Source: Fundidesulfovibrio agrisoli (lineage in GTDB: Bacteria; Desulfobacterota; Desulfovibrionia; Desulfovibrionales; Desulfovibrionaceae). Taken from it: a stretch of 42,690 nt of DNA. Where the stretch lies: positions 1 to 42,690 of the forward strand of contig NZ_JAKZKX010000031.1 of NCBI RefSeq assembly GCF_022808715.1. Direction: 5' to 3'. The position numbers and the translations under genes were made by a program. Positions 33,905 to 42,101 of this stretch are shown here, piece by piece (the stretch's first letter is position 1; the number at the start of each line of letters is the position of its first letter). The notes below the pieces were generated by a model. That model had not been told where the DNA came from and searched no databases. It saw only the letters and a list, made by a program, of their open reading frames with translations.

Positions 33905-33941
33905 ATAAACGATTTTCTCAACGGACTGTTAGAGGTGCGTC

Positions 33942-34376
33942 ATGCCTTCCAAGACGAAGATACTGTTCCTGTGCACGGGCAACTCCTGCCGCAGCCAGAT
34001 GGCGGAAGGTTTCGCCCGGGCGTTGCGCTCCGGCGACATGGAGGCCTGGTCGGCGGGGGTGGTCCGGCACGGGATGAACCCGCTGGCCGTGAAGGCCATG
34101 GCCGAGGCCGGGGTGGACATCTCCGGCCAGAGCTCCAAGACCGTGGATGACCTGCCCAGGAAAGAGTTCGACTGGATCGTCACCCTCTGCGGCCACGCCA
34201 ACGAGAACTGCCCCTACTTCCCAGGCAAGGCGAGGCGCATCCACGCGGGCTTCGACGACCCCCCGGCCCTGGCCAAGGACGCCGCCAGCGAAGAGGAAGC
34301 CCTGGCCCACTACCGGCGGGTGCGCGACGAGATCAAGGCCTTCGTGGAAGGCTTCGACGTGAACGCCGCAAGCTAG
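33942..34376 (+). CDS. arsC: Arsenate reductase, thioredoxin-coupled (LMW phosphatase fold)
   Basis: A 144-residue ArsC of the low-molecular-weight tyrosine phosphatase type. The catalytic loop CTGNSCR (Cys11 to Arg17), the redox Cys pair in TLCGHANENC (Cys83, Cys90) and the general-acid Asp region HAGFDDPP are all present, as in the S. aureus-type enzyme that is recycled by thioredoxin. It reduces As(V) to As(III) for ACR3. AGAGG precedes the ATG. The stop TAG shares bases with the stop of the convergent LysR gene (CTAG at 34373-34376). Confidence 0.96.
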   Translation: MPSKTKILFLCTGNSCRSQMAEGFARALRSGDMEAWSAGVVRHGMNPLAVKAMAEAGVDISGQSSKTVDDLPRKEFDWIVTLCGHANENCPYFPGKARRIHAGFDDPPALAKDAASEEEALAHYRRVRDEIKAFVEGFDVNAAS

Positions 34377-35422
34377 CAGCAGCGCCCCCCCGCTCCAGCT
34401 CCAGACCCAGGCCCAGACCCAGGCCCAGACCCAGGCCCAGACCCAGGCCCAGACCCAGGCCCCGGTTCATGGTCAGGGGGGGCGAAAAGGTTCTCCAGAA
34501 TGGTGCGCGTCCCGCCCATGGTATGAGCCTTGGCCCCCTCCATGAGCCTGGCGCGCACCATGTCCATGAACGCGGCCAAAGGCGGGGAGAGCCATTTGTC
34601 CTTGTGGCGCACCATGAGCACGGCCGTCTCCATCTCCCCCTCGGCCCAGTCCAGCACGGCCAGCCGCCCGGAGGCCACGTCGCCGCGCACGGCCAGCTCC
34701 GGCAGGATGCTCACGCCCACCCCGTCCATCACGCAGCCGCGCAGTGCCGCGGCGCTGGAGAAGGCCACCCCGGCCGCAGTCTCCACCCCCCTGCCTGATA
34801 GCAGGCCCTCGAACATCTTGCGGTAGGAGCAGTCCGCCGTGGAGAGCACCAGGGTCTCGCCCTTGAGGTCGTCCGGCCCGATTGGCCCGCGCCCCGCGAG
34901 CCGGTGACCGGGCGCGGCCACCAGCACCAGGCGCTCGATCCCCAGCAATTCCACCACCAGGTCGCCCCCGCGCACCGAATCCGCCATGAGAAAGGCCAGG
35001 TCCGTCACGCCCTGGCGCAGGTCCTTCTCCAGGCCCTCCAGGGTGCAGGCCGTGAAGCTCAGGCGCACGTTGGGGAAGCGCTCCCTGAACGGCCGGATCA
35101 CCCCGCCCATCCTGTACGCGCACAGTGATTCGGGCACCCGCACCGTGAGGGCGCCCCGGGCCTCGGCCTCGCCGGAGACCCAGGCCCGGGCCTCGTCCTC
35201 CAGGTCGAGGATCTTGCGTGCGTAGTCCAGCAGGCGCTCGCCAGCCTCGGTCAGGGCCACGCGCCTGCCCAGGCGCTCGAACAGCTTGACCCCCAGGTCG
35301 GCCTCGATGGCCGCGATGCGCGCCGAAACCGTCGATTGCGCGGCGTGCAGGGCCTCGCCCGCGCGGTTGAAGCTGAGCAGCCCGGCCACGGTCATGAATG
35401 TTCTCAAATCACGAAGTTCCAT
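34373..35422 (-). CDS. LysR-family regulator with GPGS-repeat tail
   Basis: A 349-residue LysR protein. The N-terminal helix-turn-helix (about 1-60, AGEALHAAQSTVSARIAAIE) and the effector domain (about 90-300) are standard. The last ~30 residues are unusual: five exact repeats of a 12-base unit encode a Gly-Pro-Gly-Ser tail, then GAGAGGRCC. The normal family length is about 300. The ATG at 35422 (MELRDLRTF) is chosen as the usual LysR start; an ATG at 35464 would run through the likely operator. It is divergent from the C_GCAxxG_C_C gene, its probable target. The last bases overlap the end of arsC. Confidence 0.88.
   Translation of the reverse strand: MELRDLRTFMTVAGLLSFNRAGEALHAAQSTVSARIAAIEADLGVKLFERLGRRVALTEAGERLLDYARKILDLEDEARAWVSGEAEARGALTVRVPESLCAYRMGGVIRPFRERFPNVRLSFTACTLEGLEKDLRQGVTDLAFLMADSVRGGDLVVELLGIERLVLVAAPGHRLAGRGPIGPDDLKGETLVLSTADCSYRKMFEGLLSGRGVETAAGVAFSSAAALRGCVMDGVGVSILPELAVRGDVASGRLAVLDWAEGEMETAVLMVRHKDKWLSPPLAAFMDMVRARLMEGAKAHTMGGTRTILENLFAPPDHEPGPGSGPGSGPGSGPGSGPGSGAGAGGRCC
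34401..34460. repeat. Five perfect 12-bp tandem repeats
   Basis: The unit CCAGACCCAGGC occurs five times without change at 34401, 34413, 34425, 34437 and 34449. It lies in the 3' end of the LysR gene, where each unit encodes four residues (Pro-Gly-Ser-Gly). Copy number changes would keep the frame. Confidence 0.95.
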
Positions 35423-35449
35423 GTCAGCCCCGCATTGTTCGGTGTCTCC

Positions 35450-35517
35450 GATCAACCAGATCAAATATAATCGTTAGAATTGATCGTTGATAGCTTGTAA
35501 ACAGCTATTCAGATCAA
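35450..35517. promoter_or_regulatory. Probable LysR operator region
   Basis: GATCAA occurs at 35450, 35459 and 35512, and the reverse complement TTGATC at 35480 with TTGAT at 35487. The first two and the inverted pair form a broken palindrome across the LysR/C_GCAxxG_C_C intergenic region. This is typical of LysR sites controlling a divergent pair. Confidence 0.55.
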
Positions 35518-35569
35518 ACGGCGTTGTCAACCGGCCAGCATCCCGGCCGGAAACACAAGGAGAACGGAG

Positions 35570-36028
35570 ATGAACAAGAATCAGGTGGAGCAAAGGACAT
35601 ACGAGCTGTTCCAGGGCGGATTCCACTGTGCGGAATCTGTGCTGGCGGCGGTGCTCGAAGCCTCCGGTGCGGAAGAGGGCGGCATCCCGCTCAAGGCCGC
35701 GACGGGGTTCGGCGGCGGCATGGGCCGCTGCAAGGAGGAGACCTGCGGGGCCATCACGGGCGGCATCCTGGCGCTGGGCCTGCTGCAGGGGCGCACCAGC
35801 CCAGCCCAGTGCTGGGACGGCATCGCCTCCAGGGCCGCCGAATTCCGCGAGAAGGTGCGCGCCATCACCGGGCACACCAAATGCCGGGAGGTGCTCGAAG
35901 CCCTCGGCCCCCAGGAGAACATGGAGAAGTGCAAGCGCCTGACGGCCAGCTCGGCGGGCATCCTGCACGAATTGCTGGAAAAGCCCGCCGCCTGCGCCCC
36001 GGCTGCCGCCTGCGGCTGCCGCCGATAA
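35570..36028 (+). CDS. C_GCAxxG_C_C family redox protein
   Basis: A 152-residue cytoplasmic protein of the family PF09719. The motif Cys in GGFHCAES (Cys20) and the block MGRCKEETCGAITGGILALGL (Cys54, Cys59) are conserved; later Cys are at the C-terminus (AACAPAAACGCRR). Members are thought to bind a metal or iron-sulfur group, but the reaction is unknown. CAAGGAGA precedes the ATG. It is first of a two-gene unit with the second DGC protein (35 bases apart) and is divergent from the LysR gene. Confidence 0.88.
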   Translation: MNKNQVEQRTYELFQGGFHCAESVLAAVLEASGAEEGGIPLKAATGFGGGMGRCKEETCGAITGGILALGLLQGRTSPAQCWDGIASRAAEFREKVRAITGHTKCREVLEALGPQENMEKCKRLTASSAGILHELLEKPAACAPAAACGCRR

Positions 36029-36062
36029 CCGCCCGGAAAACCGGAACACGGAGGAATACGCC

Positions 36063-36620
36063 ATGAGTTGCGAAAAGAACGCCGCCGTCGATTGCGCGCC
36101 CGATAACGGGGGCCAGTTCGAAACCGTCAGCATCCGCAAGCCCACCGGGGTGTGCCAGCTCTGCGAGGATTTTTCGCAGAGGCAGTCCATCAAGCCCGTG
36201 GCCGTCATGTGCTGCGAAGGCTCGTGCCTGCGGGGCGAGATCGCGCGGCAGGCCTCGAACATTCTCTGCCATTCGCTCCTGCCGGAGAGGACCGTGCGCG
36301 TCTGCCTGGGCGGGGCCTTCACCAAGAACACGGGCCAGCGCGCCCTGGTGCGCAACGCCCCCCTGGTGGTAGCCATGGAGGGCTGCTTCCTCAAGTGCGC
36401 CACGCGCATGATGCAGGGCGTGCTGGAGGGGCTGGAGCCCGACGTGGTCATCGCGGACTCGCTCATCGAGTTCGACAGGGACCTCTTCAGCGTGGACGAG
36501 ATGCCCGAAGTCGAGATCATGGGCCACGCCCTCGACATCGCCGAGCAGATGGCCGCCAAGCTGGGCGGGCCGAGCCGCGCCGCCGCGCCCGCCGGGTCCG
36601 GCTGCGCCTGCTCGGGCTAG
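36063..36620 (+). CDS. DGC-domain putative zinc-binding protein (second copy)
   Basis: A 185-residue Cys-rich protein. It contains CCEGSCLRGEIARQASN, VCLGGAFTKNTGQ and MEGCFLKC, which match the DGC-family layout of the shorter protein at 31131-31523, with the DGC motif here reading EGC. It has an extra N-terminal ~45 residues with Cys (TGVCQLCEDF) and a C-terminal GCACSG. ACGGAGGA lies before the ATG. Metal or thiol chemistry is likely; the precise role is unknown. Confidence 0.82.
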   Translation: MSCEKNAAVDCAPDNGGQFETVSIRKPTGVCQLCEDFSQRQSIKPVAVMCCEGSCLRGEIARQASNILCHSLLPERTVRVCLGGAFTKNTGQRALVRNAPLVVAMEGCFLKCATRMMQGVLEGLEPDVVIADSLIEFDRDLFSVDEMPEVEIMGHALDIAEQMAAKLGGPSRAAAPAGSGCACSG

Positions 36621-36639
36621 CGGCTCCTCATGAGGCCCT

Positions 36640-36660
36640 GCCGGAGCAGCGCGTTCCGGC
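36640..36660. terminator. Weak hairpin between convergent genes
   Basis: GCCGGA and TCCGGC (36640-36645, 36655-36660) form a six-base stem after the second DGC gene and before the end of the convergent LysR gene. There is no T tract, so termination here is doubtful. Confidence 0.3.
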
Positions 36661-36698
36661 GGGGCCGCCGCCATCCCGCCCCATCCCTGAGGGACACG

Positions 36699-37592
36699 TC
36701 ACACGCCTTTGATCTCCGTCAACAAGCGCTTGAGAATGGAGACGGTGCGGCATTCCGGTTCGTTGGCGCGCTCGATCATGAAGTAGTTTATCTTGCCGGG
36801 GCTGATGTCCGACTTCACTTCCCGTATGAGCCCCTGGTCCATGGGCTGCTGCACGCAGCAACGCGGGATGATCGTCATTCCGGCGTGTTCCATCACCAGG
36901 TTCTTGATGGATTCCATGTCGGAGAGGATCGTCGGCGCGCGCATGTCCATGAACCAGGGCTGCTTCTTGAGCCAGCGCATGGCGTACTCGTGCGCGATGG
37001 TTCCCTTCTCGCGGAGGATGAAAGGCTGGTTCGCACAGTCGCCGCCCTCCAGCGCCGCGCTGTGCTCGGCGTAACGGGATGAGCTGATGGCGAGGATGCA
37101 CGGTTCGGCAAGCAGGGGCGTGAATTGGAGCCTGGAAAACCCGGGGGCCTTGGGCGCGAACCCCAGGTCGACAAAGCCGTCCTGGACCCAGGTCGCGATG
37201 GAGTAGGCCGTGCCGAAGTGAAGATGGATGTCGATATGGGGGTATGTGTCCAGAATGACTTTCAGCACGGGCGGCAGGTAATGCGCCCCCATGACGGACG
37301 AGGCGGCGATGTTCAGGGCGCCTTGTACGCCCTGCTCCTGGGTCGCGCTCGCGCCCTTGATGTCGTCGATCAACCGGAAGAGTTCGCCGGCTTTCAGCAG
37401 GAGCTGTTTCCCGCTCGCGGTCAGGCGCGTGTTGGAGCTTGAGCGCACGATCAGCTGATATCCCAATGCCTGTTCAAGCGCCTGGATGTGATGCGTCACC
37501 GTCGGCTGCGTGGTGTAGAGTTCCTGGGCCGCCTTCGTGAAGCTTCCGGTTTCAGCGACCTTGAGGAATGTTTTGAGGTGGGAAAGTTTCAT
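36699..37592 (-). CDS. LysR-family regulator of the dicarboxylate genes
   Basis: A 297-residue LysR protein of normal length and architecture: helix-turn-helix in about 1-60 (GSFTKAAQELYTTQPTVTHHIQ region) and a periplasmic-binding-like effector domain in about 90-297 (MGAHYLPPVLKVILDTYP, ILREKGTI, GMTIIP). It is divergent from the transporter and dehydrogenase at 38085-40652 and probably controls them, as DmlR does for the D-malate enzyme in E. coli. The ATG follows GGGA. Confidence 0.9.
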   Translation of the reverse strand: MKLSHLKTFLKVAETGSFTKAAQELYTTQPTVTHHIQALEQALGYQLIVRSSSNTRLTASGKQLLLKAGELFRLIDDIKGASATQEQGVQGALNIAASSVMGAHYLPPVLKVILDTYPHIDIHLHFGTAYSIATWVQDGFVDLGFAPKAPGFSRLQFTPLLAEPCILAISSSRYAEHSAALEGGDCANQPFILREKGTIAHEYAMRWLKKQPWFMDMRAPTILSDMESIKNLVMEHAGMTIIPRCCVQQPMDQGLIREVKSDISPGKINYFMIERANEPECRTVSILKRLLTEIKGV

Positions 37593-38084
37593 GGATGTCC
37601 CATGTGATCTTCATCGTTCTGCGCAGTTCAGGCGGATGCTTTTCAGTAAAGTTGAATCATTGTAGGTCATCGCGTTTATCCCCGCCACAATTTTCAATCC
37701 CCGCTTCCTGCCGCTTTCGGTGACGGCTTCCGCTTCACACGGACGGAGCACGCATGCCCGCGGGGGGGCATCAGCACCATGGATTGAACGCCCACCCTCA
37801 TGCATTCCGGGCACAGCATGGGCGTCGGCCTGGCGGCGTGAGCCCCCCCGACTCGCGATAGCTTATTCGGAATATGCGATTTTTAAATTTGTCCCGAATC
37901 GGGCGCATGTCTTAAACTCACGCAAATCCCTCTCAGTGGAGGGGGCATGCCCATGTATTTTTATGGAGCATCGCCGCATCGCCAAAGGTGAATGGCGGCG
38001 CGGTACGGTGCCGGAAGAGCCGTACAGAGTTGTTCGCGCAACCAGCCACGATACGCGGATGCGAAGCACGCCAAGGAGGCGACC
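37593..38084. other. Regulatory gap between LysR and transporter genes
   Basis: 492 bases with no convincing gene. An A/T-rich core near 37855-37900 contains ATTCGGAAT and CCCGAATCGGG, two short dyads separated by about 21 bases, which are candidate operator half-sites. Frames that cross this gap have unlikely composition. No terminator or RNA is seen. Confidence 0.45.
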
Positions 38085-39518
38085 ATGAAGAACGTCTGGA
38101 AAGCGATCCTGCCGCTGGCGGTGGGTGCCCTGATTTTCCTCCTCCCCACACCTAACGGCCTCGCACCGCACGCCTGGCAGTATTTCGCCCTGTTCGTCGC
38201 CATCATCACGGCGCTCATCATCGAGCCATTTCCGGCCGCCGCGGTCGGCGTGATGGGCATCAGCTTCGGCGCGGCCCTGAACCTCGTCCCGGCCGCGCCG
38301 GACAAGGCCCCGGTCCCGGCGGACGCCGTGCGTTGGGCCCTTTCGGGCTTCTCCGACGGCACGGTCTGGCTGATCTTCGTGGCCTTCATGTTCGCCATGG
38401 GCTACGAAAAGAGCGGGCTCGGCCGGCGCATCTCCCTTGTGCTCATCAAGAAGCTCGGCCGCTCCACCCTGGGCCTTGGCTATGCGGTCGCTCTGGCCGA
38501 CCTGGTGCTGGCGCCGTTCACCCCGTCCAACACCGCCCGCAGCGGCGGCACGATCTTCCCGATCATCAAGAACATTCCGCCCCTGTACGGCTCCACCCCC
38601 GAGAACGAACCCCGCAAGATCGGCGGCTATCTCATGTGGGTGGCGCTGGCCACCACCTGCGTCACCTCGACCATGTTCCTCACGGGCCTGGCTCCGAACC
38701 TGCTGGCCATGTCCCTGCTGGAGAAGACGGTCAAACTGAAGTTCGAGTGGGCAGAGTGGTTCACCGCCCTGGCCCCGGCCTGCATCATCCTGTTCCTGGC
38801 CGTGCCCTGGCTGACCTACGTGCTCTATCCGCCGACCACCAAGCGCAGCGACGACGCACCCAAGTGGGCCTCCGACGAATTGGCAAAGATGGGGCCGGTG
38901 ACGCGCAAGGAGTGGTCCATGGCCGGGCTGGCGGTGTTCGCCCTGGTTCTGTGGATCTTCGGCGGCAAGTATTTCAACGCCACCACCGTCGCCCTGATGG
39001 CCCTTTCCCTGATGCTCATCCTCGACGTGGTCAACTGGACGGACGTCACGAGCAACAAGAACGCCTGGAACGTGCTGGTGTGGTTCGGCACCCTGGTGGC
39101 CCTGGCCGACGGCCTGGCCAAGGTCGGCTTTCTCAAGTGGTTCGCCACCCTGGCCGCCACGTCCATGTCCGGGCTGTCCATAACGGTGCTCATCCTGGCC
39201 CTGGTCGCCATGTTCTTCTACGTGCACTACATGTTCGCCAGCCTCACGGCCCACACCACGGCGCTGCTGCCGGTGATCCTGGCCACGGCCTCGGGCATCC
39301 CGGGCATGCCCATGCGCACCATAGCTCTGCTGTTGTGCGCCACCCTGGGCCTCATGGGCATCCTCACTCCCTACGCCACCGGGCCGAGCCCCATCTATTA
39401 CGGCAGCGGCTACATCAGCCGGACGGCGTTCTGGGTTCTGGGCCTGGTCTTCGGCACGATCTTCATCGCGGTGCTGTTGGGCGTGAGCTACCCGTATCTG
39501 CTCATGATCGAATTCTAG
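38085..39518 (+). CDS. DASS-family di/tricarboxylate transporter (CitT/TtdT-like)
   Basis: A 477-residue membrane transporter with about 12 hydrophobic segments. The first substrate/sodium motif is TPSNTARSGGT (SNT at about 148-150) and the second is the CitT-type TPYATGPSPIYYGSGY. These place it with the CitT and TtdT antiporters, which exchange tartrate or citrate for succinate. AAGGAGG lies before the ATG at 38085; an upstream in-frame start is unsupported. The dehydrogenase that follows 57 bases later should oxidise the imported acid. Confidence 0.92.
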   Translation: MKNVWKAILPLAVGALIFLLPTPNGLAPHAWQYFALFVAIITALIIEPFPAAAVGVMGISFGAALNLVPAAPDKAPVPADAVRWALSGFSDGTVWLIFVAFMFAMGYEKSGLGRRISLVLIKKLGRSTLGLGYAVALADLVLAPFTPSNTARSGGTIFPIIKNIPPLYGSTPENEPRKIGGYLMWVALATTCVTSTMFLTGLAPNLLAMSLLEKTVKLKFEWAEWFTALAPACIILFLAVPWLTYVLYPPTTKRSDDAPKWASDELAKMGPVTRKEWSMAGLAVFALVLWIFGGKYFNATTVALMALSLMLILDVVNWTDVTSNKNAWNVLVWFGTLVALADGLAKVGFLKWFATLAATSMSGLSITVLILALVAMFFYVHYMFASLTAHTTALLPVILATASGIPGMPMRTIALLLCATLGLMGILTPYATGPSPIYYGSGYISRTAFWVLGLVFGTIFIAVLLGVSYPYLLMIEF

Positions 39519-39575
39519 AGCGCGGCGCATCAAACAACCCGGCGCAGGCCGGAAACACCAAGCGAGAGGCAAGCC

Positions 39576-40652
39576 ATGAAGGAATTCAAGATCGCGGTCA
39601 TCCCCGGCGACGGCATCGGACAGGAGGTGACGCCCGAGGGCGTGCGCGTCCTGGACGCGGTGGGCGAGGTCACCGGCGCCTACAAACTGAGCTACGAGTA
39701 TTTCCCCTGGGGGTGCGACTACTATCTCCAGCACGGCTCGATGATGCCCGAGGACGGTCTGGACATCCTGCGGCCCTTCGACGCCATCTACTTCGGCGCG
39801 GTTGGCCTGCCCAAGCAGGTGCCGGACCACGTCTCGCTGCACGGTCTGCTCATCAAGATCCGCCTCGGCTTCGACCAGTACGTCTGCACCCGGCCGAGCC
39901 TGCTGCTGCCTGGCATCAAAAGCCCCCTGGCGGGCAAGAAGCATGGCGACATCGACCTGGTGGTGGTCCGCGAGAACACCGAGGGCGAGTATTCCGGGGC
40001 GGGCGGCCGCTCACACCCGGGCATGCCCTTCGAGGTGGCCCTGGAGACCTCGGTCTTCACCAGGGTCGGGGTGGAGCGCATCATCCGCTACGCCTTCGAG
40101 CTGGCCATGACCCGGCGCAAGCACCTCATCTGCGTGACCAAGTCCAACGCGCAGCGGCACACCCTGACCCTGTGGGACGAATGCTTCGAGCGCCTGGCGG
40201 CGGAATTCCCCGAGGTGCGCACCGAGCGCATGCTCGTGGACGCCATGGCCGCCCGGCTCGTGCTCCAGCCCGAGTCCGTTGACGTGGCCGTGGCCTCGAA
40301 CATGTTCGGCGACATCCTCACGGACATCGGCGGGGCCATCAGCGGCAGCCTGGGCCTCTCCCCCAGCGTGAACATCAACCCCGAGAGGATGTTCCCCTCC
40401 ATGTTCGAGCCGGTGCACGGCTCGGCCCCGGACATCATCGGCAAGGGCATCGCCGACCCCATCGCCATGATCTGGACGGGCGCCCTGATGCTGGAATTCC
40501 TGGGCCACAAGGCGGAGGCGGCCATGATCGTGGAGGCCATCAAGGGCGTCACCGCCGAAGGGCGGGTGCTCACGCCGGACCTGGGCGGAAAAGCCAGGAC
40601 CACCGAGGTCACGGACGAAATCATCGCCAAAATCAGGGCCGCCGCCCGCTAG
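39576..40652 (+). CDS. Tartrate / D-malate dehydrogenase (decarboxylating)
   Basis: A 358-residue NAD-dependent beta-decarboxylating dehydrogenase, the size of E. coli DmlA and of tartrate dehydrogenase. It has IPGDGIGQEV, VRENTEGEYSGAGGR, and the metal-site segment SNMFGDILTDIG, then MFEPVHGSAPDI. ENTEGEYSGAGG is more like DmlA/TtuC than isopropylmalate or isocitrate dehydrogenases. No leuCD genes are nearby, which supports D-malate or tartrate use. The ribosome binding site is GAGAGG. It likely shares a transcript with the transporter. Confidence 0.92.
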   Translation: MKEFKIAVIPGDGIGQEVTPEGVRVLDAVGEVTGAYKLSYEYFPWGCDYYLQHGSMMPEDGLDILRPFDAIYFGAVGLPKQVPDHVSLHGLLIKIRLGFDQYVCTRPSLLLPGIKSPLAGKKHGDIDLVVVRENTEGEYSGAGGRSHPGMPFEVALETSVFTRVGVERIIRYAFELAMTRRKHLICVTKSNAQRHTLTLWDECFERLAAEFPEVRTERMLVDAMAARLVLQPESVDVAVASNMFGDILTDIGGAISGSLGLSPSVNINPERMFPSMFEPVHGSAPDIIGKGIADPIAMIWTGALMLEFLGHKAEAAMIVEAIKGVTAEGRVLTPDLGGKARTTEVTDEIIAKIRAAAR

Positions 40653-40660
40653 CGGAAAAC

Positions 40661-40689
40661 AGGGGCTCTCCCGTGCGGGGGGAGCCCCT
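40661..40689 (+). terminator. Hairpin after the dehydrogenase gene
   Basis: A 12-bp stem (one G-T pair; 40661-40672 with 40678-40689) with a five-base loop begins nine bases after the stop codon. It has no T run, so it is terminator-like only. The remaining ~215 bases to the patatin gene show no other feature. Confidence 0.5.
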
Positions 40690-40904
40690 CCCGCGGCCGC
40701 GCGGCGCGCCACGCCCCACCGGGCCTCAACCCCGATCGGCACTGGGAAAGGAGGTTCGCGGCACGGCGCAAGCGCCTTTGCAAACGCGCATCTCGGGTGA
40801 AAAGTGCAAGATGGCGCTCTTGCCCGCTTGCCTCGGAGGTGATTCTCGTGGAAGCTGCTTCCGGCTGATTCGATCGGGTTCACTTATCATCACGGAATGG
40901 CTTC

Positions 40905-42095
40905 ATGGATGAGCACGCGCGGCAGACGCCGGATGATGCGGGGGCCACCGCGTTGCTCGGCCGGATCGACCGGCCGGGCCCCAAGAAGATGCTGTGCATC
41001 GATGGCGGGGGTATCCGCGGGCACATCGCCATTGAGCTGATCGCGGGGATCGAGGATGTCCTGCGCGGCAGGAGCTCGCGACCTGACGCGTTCGTCTTGG
41101 CCGACTACTTCGATTTCTTTTCGGGCACGAGCACAGGCGCGATAATAGCCGCCGCTCTGGCCACGGGCATGCGCGCGAGCGACGTCCGCGCCCTTTACGA
41201 CGCCCATGGCGAGGCGATGTTCACCCGGAACCCCTGGTACAGGCGGTTGGGGGCCAAATACTCCGAACGGCGCCTTGCGGAGGTGCTCAAGGAGATTTTC
41301 GGGGAACACACCACCCTGGGCGATCCGCTCCTCAAGACCCTCCTCATGGTTGTCGCCCGCAACGCCAACACGGGGTCGCCCTGGCCGCTCACCAACAATC
41401 CCCGGGCAATGTTCAACCTGCGCGTGAACGAGGACGGCACCCCCAACGAGATGTGCAATCTGGACATCCCGTTGTGGATGCTGATCCGGGCGAGCACCGC
41501 CGCGCCGGGCTATTTCCGCCCCGAGACGATCAGCCTCGGAGGGCGCGACTTCTCCTTTGTCGATGGCGGCTTGACCCCCTACAACAACCCTTCCTTCCAG
41601 ACTTTCCTGACCGCCACCCATCCGGCCTACCGCGTCAACTGGAAGACCGGCGCGAAGAATCTCCTGCTCGTGTCCGTGGGAACAGGGAGCAAAGCCTGCG
41701 AGATCGATTCACGGCGCGTCAACCGCATGAATCTGCTGGACCATGCCCGGGAGGTGCCGGCGGCCTTGTTGCAGGCCATCAAGGAACAGCAGGACATGCT
41801 GTGCAGGGTGTTTGGCGACTGCCTGTTTGGGGATCCCATCGACCTGGAACTCGGGAGCCTGAATTCCGGCGAGCCCTCCCTCGAAAATGTTTCGAAGCTG
41901 TTTACGTACTGTCGGCTGGATGTCGAGTTGTCGGCCAAGTCTTTGCAGCGCCTGGGTCTACCTGGCCTGGACGTGAACCGTCTTTGCCAGCTCGACTCCA
42001 TCCGCCACGTCGCCGAGCTGAAGCGCATCGGCGAAAGGGTGCGGCAAGCCGATGTAGCCCCGCGGCTCTTTGAGGATTTTCCAGTGGAGGATTAG
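40905..42095 (+). CDS. Patatin-like phospholipase
   Basis: A 396-residue acyl hydrolase. The oxyanion loop DGGGIRGH (about 33-40), the nucleophile elbow GTSTG (Ser76) and the catalytic Asp in FVDGG (about 220) are all intact. No signal peptide is present, so it acts on cytoplasmic or inner-membrane lipids. The start has only a weak ribosome binding site (CGGAA). It is followed after six bases by a NUDIX gene. Related patatins are phospholipase effectors of CBASS antiphage systems, but no nucleotide cyclase is nearby, so a housekeeping lipase is equally likely. Confidence 0.88.
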   Translation: MDEHARQTPDDAGATALLGRIDRPGPKKMLCIDGGGIRGHIAIELIAGIEDVLRGRSSRPDAFVLADYFDFFSGTSTGAIIAAALATGMRASDVRALYDAHGEAMFTRNPWYRRLGAKYSERRLAEVLKEIFGEHTTLGDPLLKTLLMVVARNANTGSPWPLTNNPRAMFNLRVNEDGTPNEMCNLDIPLWMLIRASTAAPGYFRPETISLGGRDFSFVDGGLTPYNNPSFQTFLTATHPAYRVNWKTGAKNLLLVSVGTGSKACEIDSRRVNRMNLLDHAREVPAALLQAIKEQQDMLCRVFGDCLFGDPIDLELGSLNSGEPSLENVSKLFTYCRLDVELSAKSLQRLGLPGLDVNRLCQLDSIRHVAELKRIGERVRQADVAPRLFEDFPVED

Positions 42096-42101
42096 CGTCG
42101 A

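Noticed and set aside
37720-38088. Frame crossing the LysR-transporter gap
   Set aside because: Arg/Pro-rich product with no family features that overlaps the transporter ribosome binding site and start.
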